This document shows, piece after piece, positions 57,657-64,000 of a stretch of 64,000 nucleotides of DNA. The first letter of the stretch is position 1. Every line of letters begins with the position of its first letter. This stretch comes from Bog-532 sp963732345 (GTDB lineage: Bacteria > Actinomycetota > Actinomycetes > Streptosporangiales > Streptosporangiaceae): positions 62,001 through 126,000 of the forward strand of contig CAVSZI010000008.1 in assembly GCA_963732345.1 (NCBI GenBank), written 5' to 3'. The position numbers and the translations under genes were made by a program. The notes under the pieces are model-generated. The model was not told the origin of the DNA, searched no databases, and saw only the letters and a program-made list of their open reading frames with translations.

Positions 57657-58948
57657 GCACCGAAACTCACCAGCCGCCCGAGTCGGCCGAGCAGGGCGAC
57701 GAGCTAGCCACCGAGGCGGAGCGGGCGGCCGGTCCGGAGGTGATGGCCGGGTCGCTGGGCGAGTACATGCGGCTCATGTTCCGCCGGATCCGGAGCGGCG
57801 AGAGCGGCGCCCTGCCGGTCACCCTCGGCCTGATCGCCATCGTGATCTACTTCCAGGTCCGCAACTCGCTTTTCCTGTCCCCGGGAAACCTGGTCAACCT
57901 GGTGATCCAGGGCTCGCCGTACATCATCCTGGGCATGGCGGAGGTCTGGGTCCTGCTGCTGGGCGAGATCGACCTGTCCGTCGGGTACAGCGGCGCGGTC
58001 TGCGCCGTGATCACCGCCTGGGCGGTGTTCACGCTGCCCTGGTGGGTGGCGATCCTGCTCGGGTTGGCCACCGGGGCCGTCATCGGCTCCATCTTCGGCC
58101 TCCTGATCACCAGGCTGGCGCTGCCGTCGTTCGTCGTGACCCTGGCCGGTCTGCTCGGCCTGCAGGGCCTGCTGATCTTGCTGGTGGCGCGCAGCGGCCA
58201 CGGCCCCGGCGGTTCCATCCCGATCTCCAACTCGATCATCGACGGGCTGACCACCGGCCAGCTCAGCCCGGTCGCCGGGTGGATCGTGATGGTGGTCATC
58301 GTGGCCGCCGCCGCGGCCAGCCTGCTGCTGCGCGACCGCCAGCGCCGGGCCGCCAGCCTCGTCACCCCGCCGCTCAGCGTCACCCTGCTGAAGATCGTGG
58401 TCATGGCGGTGGCCGGCGTTGTGGTCGTGCTGGTGGGCAACGCCGACCGGGGCGTCGGCCTGGTGTCGCTGCGCGGGGTGCCCTGGGTGGTGCTCGTCGT
58501 GCTCGGGGTGCTCGTCGTCTATACGGCCGTGCTCGGGCGGACCCGCTTCGGCCGTTACATCTACGCGATCGGCGGCAACGCCGAGGCGGCCCGGCGGGCC
58601 GGCGTCAACCTGAACCTGATCCGGACGCTCGCCTTTGCGCTGACCGGGCTGACCGCCGCCATCGCGGGCATCGTCCTGGCTTCACGGCTGGGCTCGATCT
58701 CGACGAACACCGACGGCGGCCAGTTGGTGCTGTTCGCCGTGGCCGCGGCGGTCATCGGCGGAACGCACCTGTTCGGCGGGCACGGCAAGATGATCAACGC
58801 CCTCCTCGGTGGCCTCGTGGTGGCCGCCATCTACAACGGCCTCGGCCTGCTCGGCCTGAGCGCGGCCGCGACCTACATCGTGACCGCACTGGTCCTGCTC
58901 GCCGCCGTGACCATCGACGCGCTGTCCCAGCGCGGCCGATCGGCCTGA
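57653..58948 (+). CDS. Sugar ABC importer permease (XylH/RbsC family)
   Basis: This encodes 431 residues from a GTG behind AGGAGAGG. About ten membrane helices form a BPD_transp_2 permease. Family markers are GMAEVWVLLLGEIDLSVGYS, LPSFVVTLAGLLGLQG, YAIGGNAEAARRAGVNLNLI and IGGTHLFGGHGKMINALLGG. The N-terminal 45 residues are acidic and cytoplasmic. It completes a three-gene xylose-type importer. The preceding ATPase is coupled by a GTGA overlap, and the whole set is downstream of the ABC-kinase/response regulator pair. Confidence 0.95.
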   Translation: MSTETHQPPESAEQGDELATEAERAAGPEVMAGSLGEYMRLMFRRIRSGESGALPVTLGLIAIVIYFQVRNSLFLSPGNLVNLVIQGSPYIILGMAEVWVLLLGEIDLSVGYSGAVCAVITAWAVFTLPWWVAILLGLATGAVIGSIFGLLITRLALPSFVVTLAGLLGLQGLLILLVARSGHGPGGSIPISNSIIDGLTTGQLSPVAGWIVMVVIVAAAAASLLLRDRQRRAASLVTPPLSVTLLKIVVMAVAGVVVVLVGNADRGVGLVSLRGVPWVVLVVLGVLVVYTAVLGRTRFGRYIYAIGGNAEAARRAGVNLNLIRTLAFALTGLTAAIAGIVLASRLGSISTNTDGGQLVLFAVAAAVIGGTHLFGGHGKMINALLGGLVVAAIYNGLGLLGLSAAATYIVTALVLLAAVTIDALSQRGRSA

Positions 58949-58993
58949 CGGCCCGAAGCTGCCGCACAATCGGCACGGCTGCGGTCGCTCCAG

Positions 58994-59194
58994 CTACCTG
59001 ATGGCCGTCTCGTCCTGGACGGAGGCGTCGCTGCGCAGCACCCGCGCCGCGAGGTCGAGGTGCCGGCTGGCCAGCTGCGACCCGAAGATCTCCAGGCAGC
59101 GCGTCCCGGGCAGGGATGTGGTCTGGCCGGGCAGCCGGGGCCGGGCAACGGGTGGGATCCCGCAACCGTCATTACGACGCCATGTAGGCTTCAT
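58994..59194 (-). pseudogene. TPP-dependent dehydrogenase E1 component, N-terminal remnant
   Basis: This encodes 66 residues from the ATG at 59194. GTRCLEIFGSQLASRHLDLA followed by ARVLRS is the amino-terminal element of fused alpha/beta 2-oxoacid dehydrogenase E1 proteins, where it continues into a GFYTIGSAGHE-type segment. Here it breaks off and ends with DASVQDETAIR and a stop. The TPP-binding domains (several hundred residues) are missing. The identification rests on one conserved stretch, so it is tentative. It lies antisense between the sugar importer and ctaB. Confidence 0.6.
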
Positions 59195-59317
59195 GGTGGC
59201 TGTCGGGCCATCAAGCTTGCCCCGCCCGCCGCGCCGTGCGCGTGCCGGGCCCCCACGTACGCCGCGGGCGCCCCGCGCCACGCTGTCCCCCGTCAGCCGG
59301 AAGGTGGTCGGTTTTCG

Positions 59318-60298
59318 TTGAGTGCCGTCGACACCCGGCGAAGCTCGCTCGTCGCAGGCAATGAGGCCAGTTCGCCGGGCTCCGCGGACACACATGGCGC
59401 CCGTCGCGGCAGAGCTTCACGTCCTGCGCCCGGCCAGATCATCCGCGCCTACGTGGCCTTGTGCAAGCCCCGGATCATCGAACTTCTGCTGATCACGGCC
59501 GTGCCCGTGCTGTTCCTGGCCGACCGCGGGCTGCCGTCGCTGCTGGACGCGACCGTCGTGGTGGCGGGCGGGACGCTGGCCGCCGGCAGTGCCAACGCGC
59601 TGAACTGCTACATCGACCGGGACATCGACCAGGTGATGCGGCGGACGCGGGGCAGGCCGCTGGCTACCCATACGGTGTCACCGCGCGCGGCCCTCATCTT
59701 CGGCGCGGTTCTGGGTGTGGTCTCGGTGAGCCTGTTCGCCGCCGCCGCCAACCTCCTCGCCGCCGCGCTGACCCTCGGGGCGATCCTCTATTACGTCGTC
59801 GTCTACACCATGCTCCTGAAGCGGCGCACATCCCAGAGCACGCTATGGGGCGGCATCTGCGGGGCGGCGCCGGTCCTCATCGCCTGGGCCACCGCGCGCG
59901 GATCGCTGTCCTGGGCACCCTTCCTGCTCTTCCTGGTCGTCTTCTTCTGGCAGCCCGCGCACTTCTGGGCGCTCGCGGTGAAGTTCAAGGACGACTACCG
60001 GAGCGTCGACATTCCGATGCTGCCGGTTGTGGCGTCGCTGCGGCGGGTGCTGTCGGAGAGCCTGGTGGACAGCTGGCTCATGGTGGCCGCGTCCGTCGCG
60101 GTGTGGCCGCTGGCCACCGGCCCGCTCTACGGCGCGGCCGCGATCCTGCTGGGCGGCGCGTTCCTGGCCGAGGTGCACCGCATGCACTGGCGCGCGGTCC
60201 ACGGACAGCCGGTCCAGACGATGCGGCTCTTCCACCAGTCGAACATCTACCTCACCCTGCTGTTCGCGGCGCTGGCAGCGGACGCCCTGCTGCACTAA
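59318..60298 (+). CDS. ctaB: Protoheme IX farnesyltransferase (heme O synthase)
   Basis: This encodes about 326 residues from a TTG at 59318; the ribosome site is weak and the true start may be a little downstream. The UbiA-type prenyltransferase motifs are NALNCYIDRDIDQVMRRTRG (NxxxDxxxD) and YRSVDIPMLPVV, and the N-terminal KPRIIELLLITAVPVLFL is typical of CtaB. Eight or nine membrane helices are expected. It farnesylates heme B to heme O for cytochrome oxidase. In many actinobacteria ctaB is next to tkt; here tkt lies 34 kb away, so that synteny is lost. Confidence 0.94.
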   Translation: MSAVDTRRSSLVAGNEASSPGSADTHGARRGRASRPAPGQIIRAYVALCKPRIIELLLITAVPVLFLADRGLPSLLDATVVVAGGTLAAGSANALNCYIDRDIDQVMRRTRGRPLATHTVSPRAALIFGAVLGVVSVSLFAAAANLLAAALTLGAILYYVVVYTMLLKRRTSQSTLWGGICGAAPVLIAWATARGSLSWAPFLLFLVVFFWQPAHFWALAVKFKDDYRSVDIPMLPVVASLRRVLSESLVDSWLMVAASVAVWPLATGPLYGAAAILLGGAFLAEVHRMHWRAVHGQPVQTMRLFHQSNIYLTLLFAALAADALLH

Positions 60299-60671
60299 AC
60301 GCGCTGCTGGCCTGGACGGGGTCAGACCGGTGGGGCGCTGGCGCCCTATGATGCGCCACACACATCCTGCTAAGCGGGTAGATACCTGTTCCGGCGTGTA
60401 TTGTCCGGTTGCTATGCCTGGCTCGTTTAAGAGGAGCAAGCCTGGCTCTCATCTGCGCCGTACTGCCGATGGCGGCCCGATCTTCGGCGGATCGGGCCGG
60501 GACGGCGGCCGGTTCGGCCGCGGCGGCGGCTGGTTCCGGCAGGCGCTGACTCCGGAACCGTCCCGCCGCAGGACCACCGCACCCTGCCGCTCCGACAGGG
60601 TGGCCGTCCGGGCCACGATGACGCGTCACCGTGGCCCGTTCGGCATAACCGGCTCGCCGGGGCAGGAGCGG
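60299..60671. other. Intergenic region, no gene supported
   Basis: These 373 bases lie between convergent ctaB and the Ddn-like gene. A plus-strand frame starting at the ATG near 60415 begins MPGSFKRSKPGSHLRRTADG and then becomes Gly/Arg-rich; it has a basic, RNA-binding-like composition but no ribosome site and runs on into the antisense of the next gene. I do not call it a gene. No clean terminator was found. Confidence 0.4.
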
Positions 60672-61076
60672 TCACGAGACAGGCTCGAGCACCACCACCG
60701 GGATCTCGCGGCTGGTCTTCTTCTGGTAGTCGTCGTAAGCCGGCCAGACCGCCGCCATCTGCCGCCACATCTCGGGCTTTTCTTCCGGCGTGGCCGTCCT
60801 GGCCCGCGCCGCGAACTTGTCGCCCATGACCTGGACGCGGACATCAGGGTTGGCGACCAGGTTGAGATACCAGGACGGCGGCTCGTCGGCCCCGCCCTTG
60901 GACGCCACCACCAGGTAGTCGTCGCCGTGCTTCTGGTAAATCAAGGGGTGCTGGCGCTGCTGCCCGCTCTTGCGGCCGGTCGTGGTGAGGATCAGCGTCG
61001 TCGTACCCTGCCAGTCGTGCCCCTCCGCGCCGTCGGTCTCCTCGTACCGCCTGACGTGCTCGTCTCCAAACAGCAT
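60672..61076 (-). CDS. Deazaflavin (F420)-dependent nitroreductase family protein
   Basis: This encodes 134 residues from the ATG at 61076 behind GGGAGAGAG. The Ddn/FDOR split-barrel motifs are LILTTTGRKSGQQRQHPLIY, DDYLVVASKGGADEPPSWYL and NLVANPDVRVQVMGDKF. Members bind F420 and reduce quinones or nitroaromatic compounds. Together with the LLM enzyme at 28 kb this supports F420 use in the organism. The substrate is unknown. It diverges from the Smr gene with 96 bases between the starts. Confidence 0.92.
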   Translation of the reverse strand: MLFGDEHVRRYEETDGAEGHDWQGTTTLILTTTGRKSGQQRQHPLIYQKHGDDYLVVASKGGADEPPSWYLNLVANPDVRVQVMGDKFAARARTATPEEKPEMWRQMAAVWPAYDDYQKKTSREIPVVVLEPVS

Positions 61077-61172
61077 GTGTTCTCTCTCCCGTGACGACTG
61101 TCGTACCGTCGGATTATCCCGCGCTCGGCGGGGCCGCCCCGCGCTGCCCTGGGCCAGATTGGACACGCCGGC

Positions 61173-61427
61173 ATGAAGCTGACGCTGGACCTGCACGACA
61201 TCTACAACCGGGGTGCCGACATCGACCGGGCGCTGCGGGACATCATCGATGAGGCGGTCGCCAAGAAGGCCCCCGTCGTGGAGATCATCCCGGGCAAGGG
61301 TTCCGGGCAGCTGAAGAAGCACGTGCTGCGGTTCCTTGAGCAGAAGGACATCAAGGCGAAGTACCACCGGCTGGAGAAGGACTCGAAAAACTTCGGCCGC
61401 CTTTTTGTCCACTTCAAGTGGAAATGA
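61173..61427 (+). CDS. Stand-alone Smr-domain protein
   Basis: This encodes 84 residues from the ATG at 61173; no strong ribosome site is seen. MKLTLDLHDIYNRG holds the LDLH motif, and VVEIIPGKGSGQLKKHVLRF holds the GxGxGxLK-type motif, of the small MutS-related domain known for nuclease or nucleic-acid binding activity. The domain fills the whole protein; there is no MutS part. Such short Smr proteins are widespread, with roles in DNA or RNA processing not well defined. A hairpin terminator follows 48 bases after the stop. Confidence 0.88.
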   Translation: MKLTLDLHDIYNRGADIDRALRDIIDEAVAKKAPVVEIIPGKGSGQLKKHVLRFLEQKDIKAKYHRLEKDSKNFGRLFVHFKWK

Positions 61428-61475
61428 TAAAGCGAGGATCTGACCGGCGTGCAGTAGTGCAGGGTCTGGCGCCGC

Positions 61476-61499
61476 GGGCCCGGCGTCAGCGCCGGGCCC
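61476..61499 (+). terminator. GC-rich hairpin terminator after the Smr gene
   Basis: GGGCCCGGCG (61476-61485) and CGCCGGGCCC (61490-61499) form a perfect 10-bp stem with a TCAG loop, 48 bases after the Smr stop. There is no U-tract. Confidence 0.85.
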
Positions 61500-62254
61500 A
61501 GCCTTGGGAGGGCCGCCCGGCGCACGCCGGGGCCAAGCTATGTCGACCACGACATCCCGTGCCCGTCGGTCTCAGTGCGCGCCGGCTTCGTCGGTCTCGG
61601 TGCCGAAGGTCATGGTGCCCAGGCACAGGCTCGATACCGCGCAGCCGCTGCGCCCGAGGGTGCGAAAGTCCATATGACTATTTTCCCGCAGTCACCCCCA
61701 AGGCCCGGCAGCCGCCCTCGATCGCGTCAATCCGGTAAAGATCTGATCACCACTACAACCTCATTCTGGTCATTTTCTGATCGTTATTGTTTATTTTTCG
61801 GCCTGATATTTCGTTCAATCAGCCCATTTAGACACAAATCCACACACTCAGCCACTGTGGCACACCCTACCGGTTCTCGCGAAACTCTTTTGCCTCTTGA
61901 CGTCACAGCGGCTGGGGGCGTTTTCATGTGTGTATAGATCTCCGCTGCTCGCCGGGGATCGGGCAAGACGCTGGTGCCGGATCGCCCGGCCCCGGTAGGC
62001 CACCAACAACGAAGTGGGGTGGTCGGGCATGGACGTCCCGGGCCGAGGACGGGCCGTTCCACGGTGCGGCCCGCGGGCCGCACGCGAACGGTCTGGTCGC
62101 GGCGCACACCTGCCCGTCAGTTCTCCTGCCCTCCGTCTGAGCCGGCCAGCCGTGGCCACGGGCCGGGCGAGTGCCCGGTGACCGGACCTGAACCCGCAGG
62201 ACATCCAGTTAGGCAAGCTCAGCAGAGCCGCGGCTATACCGCGCTGGAGGCATC
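61500..62254. other. Long intergenic region with an AT-rich block
   Basis: The 755 bases before the second sugar importer contain no gene I can support. The block 61738-61870 is clearly AT-rich (TTTTCTGATCGTTATTGTTT and neighbours) in contrast to the rest of the window, and probably holds regulatory DNA or recently acquired sequence. Short frames on both strands here lack ribosome sites. No tRNA, riboswitch or repeat array is evident. The importer promoter is probably downstream of 61900. Confidence 0.45.
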
Positions 62255-62257
62255 ATG

Positions 62258-63589
62258 ATGGCTGACTCGCACCGTCCGGCCCGGCTGATCCGGCGCACCC
62301 GGGGCCGCGTCCCCCGCCCGCCCACGCGCCTGCTTCGCACCAAGGTTGGGCTGGGCATCGCCGCGCTGGGCTGCACGGCCCTGGCTGCGTGCGGCTCGGC
62401 CGGGGCGAGCACGGGTCCGGTGACGCTGAACTACTACCAGTACCCGGACACGTCCCCGGCGACGCAGACCGAGATCAACAACTGCAACGCGCAGAGCAAC
62501 GGCGCGTACAAGATCTCCTTCCAGCAACTGCCTCAGGCCGCTGATGGCCAGCGCCAGCAGCTGGTCCGCCGGCTCGCGGCGAACGACGGCACGATCGACA
62601 TCATGGCGCTCGACGTCACCTGGGAGGCCGAGTTCGCTCAGGCCGGCTGGATCCTGCCGTGGACCGGCAGCAACAAGGCGGCGGTGGTCAACGGGACGAT
62701 CGGCCCGGCGCTGCAGACGGCGATCTGGAAGGGCCAGCTGGTCGCGGCCCCCGCCAACACCAACACCCAGCTGCTCTGGTATCGCTCCGATCTGGTGCCG
62801 ACCCCGCCGAAGACGTGGGCCGAGATGATCGCCGATGCCGAGCAGCTGGCCAAGCAGGGCAAGCCGCACTACATCGAGATCCAGGGCGCGCAGTACGAAG
62901 GCAGCACCGTCTGGTTCAACACGATGGTGAACAGCGCGGGCGGCACGATCCTGAACCCGGACGCCACCCAGGTCACCCTGGACGCCCGCGCGGTCAAGGG
63001 CCTGTCGGTCATGAAGCAGCTCGCCACCTCGACGGCCGCCGACCCCTCCCTGGACGTGCAGGACGAGAACAAGAACCGGCTGCAGATGGAGGCCGGGGCG
63101 GCCGCGTTCGAGCTGAACTACCCGTTCGTGTATCCGGGTATGAAGACCGACAACCCCAAGCTGTTCAAGGTCTTCAAGTGGGCGCTGTACCCGGAGGTCA
63201 TCCCCGGCGTGCCCGCCAAGGTCACCATCGGCGGCATCGACCTGGCGGTCAGCAAGTACTCCCAGCACCCGGCGCTCGCCTTCCAGGCCGCGCTGTGCCT
63301 GCGGGACCGGCAGAACCAGCTGATCGGCGCGACGGTCGGCGGCGTCCCGCCCACGATCGCCAGCCTGTACAGCGACCCGAAGCTGTACCCCGACTACCCG
63401 TTCCACGCCGACATCCTCAAGGCGCTGAATAACGCGAGCGTCCGGCCCAAGACGCCGGTGTATCAGGTCGTGTCCATCGACATCTCGCACCTGATCTCCC
63501 CGCCCGCCGGCATCAACCCGGTGGGCACCGTGAAAACATTGAAGGGCCAGCTCAATAACGCATTTCAATCGAAGGGCCTGGTCCCGTGA
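62258..63589 (+). CDS. Sugar ABC importer substrate-binding lipoprotein (LpqY/MalE-type)
   Basis: This encodes 443 residues from the ATG at 62258; an ATG one codon upstream sits closer to the GGAGG. A basic N-terminus with Arg pairs and a hydrophobic segment ends in the lipobox CTALAACGSAG. The mature protein is a family 1 solute-binding protein: MALDVTWEAEFAQAGWILPW, PANTNTQLLWYRSDLV, WAEMIADAEQLAKQGKPHY and GGIDLAVSKYSQHP match trehalose/maltose-type binding proteins such as LpqY. It is the first gene of an importer operon that continues into the permease. The ligand is likely a di- or oligosaccharide. Confidence 0.92.
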   Translation: MADSHRPARLIRRTRGRVPRPPTRLLRTKVGLGIAALGCTALAACGSAGASTGPVTLNYYQYPDTSPATQTEINNCNAQSNGAYKISFQQLPQAADGQRQQLVRRLAANDGTIDIMALDVTWEAEFAQAGWILPWTGSNKAAVVNGTIGPALQTAIWKGQLVAAPANTNTQLLWYRSDLVPTPPKTWAEMIADAEQLAKQGKPHYIEIQGAQYEGSTVWFNTMVNSAGGTILNPDATQVTLDARAVKGLSVMKQLATSTAADPSLDVQDENKNRLQMEAGAAAFELNYPFVYPGMKTDNPKLFKVFKWALYPEVIPGVPAKVTIGGIDLAVSKYSQHPALAFQAALCLRDRQNQLIGATVGGVPPTIASLYSDPKLYPDYPFHADILKALNNASVRPKTPVYQVVSIDISHLISPPAGINPVGTVKTLKGQLNNAFQSKGLVP

Positions 63590-63632
63590 GCCGCCATGGC
63601 CTGCGGCTGGCTTCGAGGGAAGGAAGACCGCA

Positions 63633-64000
63633 ATGACGGCGAATACTCAGGTAGCGGCCGGGACCGAGACCGTCAGGGCGCAGCCAGCTGGCCATAAGCG
63701 CCGGTTGTCTGAAGGCGCGAAGGCCGAACGCCGGCTCGGCTGGATGCTCTGCGCACCAGCCGTCATCGTGATGGTGGCCGTCACCGCCTACCCGGTCATC
63801 TACGCCGTCTGGCTGTCCCTGGAGCGGTACAACCTCGAACTCCCGAACGCCGTCAAGTTCGTCGGGCTCGCCAACTACGGTGCCGTCCTCTCGTCGCCCT
63901 ACTGGTGGACGGCGCTGTGGGTAACCGTGGTCATCACCGTCTTCTCGGTGGGCATCACGCTGGTGCTCGGCATGCTGCTGGCCCTGCTCATGCACCGGAC
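63633..64000 (+). CDS. Sugar ABC importer permease (SugA/MalF-type), cut by window edge
   Basis: This is the first 122 codons of a permease, starting at an ATG behind GGAAGACCGCA and continuing beyond base 64000. A polar N-terminus (about 40 residues) leads into helix 1 (APAVIVMVAVTAYPVIYAVW), an extracytoplasmic loop with FVGLANYGAVLSSPYWWTAL, and helix 2 (VITVFSVGITLVLGMLLALL). This is typical of MalF-like subunits, where LANYGAVL-type sequences precede the core permease domain. It lies 43 bases after the binding-protein gene. Confidence 0.93.
   Translation, partial: MTANTQVAAGTETVRAQPAGHKRRLSEGAKAERRLGWMLCAPAVIVMVAVTAYPVIYAVWLSLERYNLELPNAVKFVGLANYGAVLSSPYWWTALWVTVVITVFSVGITLVLGMLLALLMHR

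Noticed and set aside
60415..61094. Plus-strand frame starting MPGSFKRSKPGSHL as a basic Gly/Arg-rich protein
   Set aside because: No Shine-Dalgarno sequence, and most of it runs antisense to the well-supported Ddn-like gene, which explains the open frame.
61784..62107. Minus-strand frame ending in an AT-rich part (VAECVDLCLNGLIERNIRPK) as a small gene
   Set aside because: No ribosome site, composition unlike neighbours, and its upstream half is only the mirror of a GC-rich non-coding stretch. No family resemblance.

Overview
The window is a high-GC (around 70 percent by eye), gene-dense chromosomal segment of an actinobacterium. The signs are strong G/C third-position bias, frequent GTG and TTG starts, ATGA/GTGA stop-start overlaps, coenzyme F420-type enzymes (an LLM-class oxidoreductase and a Ddn-like protein), an IdeR/DmdR-type iron box, a SpoIIE/RsbW/STAS partner-switching module and an actinobacterial ethylmalonyl-CoA gene order. 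I see no rRNA, tRNA, CRISPR array, phage genes, transposase or insertion sequence.

Layout. 0-7.6 kb: a gene end with a strong terminator, two small membrane proteins, a class II glutamine amidotransferase, glutamate decarboxylase, a DUF2461 protein, a two-domain VOC protein and glycogen branching enzyme. 7.6-13.9 kb (minus strand): a five-gene ethylmalonyl-CoA operon (ccr-ecm-mcl-mch-mcd), with a PhaJ-like R-specific enoyl-CoA hydratase divergent from it. 14.7-25.6 kb: a MarR/ABC-exporter pair, a 3-hydroxyisobutyrate dehydrogenase-like gene, an enoyl-CoA hydratase, phosphoglucomutase, MsrA, a K+ channel and transketolase. 25.6-33.1 kb: a FUSC membrane protein, an LLM oxidoreductase, a TetR-flanked acyl-CoA operon and an ECF sigma/ogt operon. 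This stretch holds several genes whose middle or front is missing while their ends, and often the translational couplings, survive. 33-43.8 kb: a small exported protein with three AIFGD repeats, a solitary Dam-like methyltransferase, a zinc-ribbon membrane protein, a serine hydrolase, an EfeU-EfeO fusion with EfeB behind an iron box, a Nudix hydrolase and an FAD oxidoreductase.

44-59 kb is the most unusual part. A zinc alcohol dehydrogenase and an IlvD/Edd-family dehydratase are divergent. A 1399-residue protein joins a hybrid histidine kinase, a SpoIIE phosphatase and an RsbW-like ATPase, and is coupled to a STAS antagonist. On the other strand an 839-residue protein fuses an ABC-transporter ATPase domain to two GAF-like regions and a histidine kinase. 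It overlaps its OmpR-type response regulator and lies just upstream of a complete XylF/XylG/XylH-like sugar importer. The fused ABC domain closely resembles the importer's own ATPase, which suggests a sensor that reads transporter state. 59-64 kb: a truncated TPP-dependent E1 gene, heme O synthase ctaB, a Ddn-like protein, a stand-alone Smr protein, and the start of a second sugar importer (lipoprotein and SugA-like permease) that runs off the window.

The recognisable metabolism is consistent: PHB/acetyl-CoA assimilation through crotonyl-CoA (phaJ, ccr to mcd), glycogen and pentose phosphates (glgB, pgm, tkt), and sugar uptake under two-component and partner-switching control.
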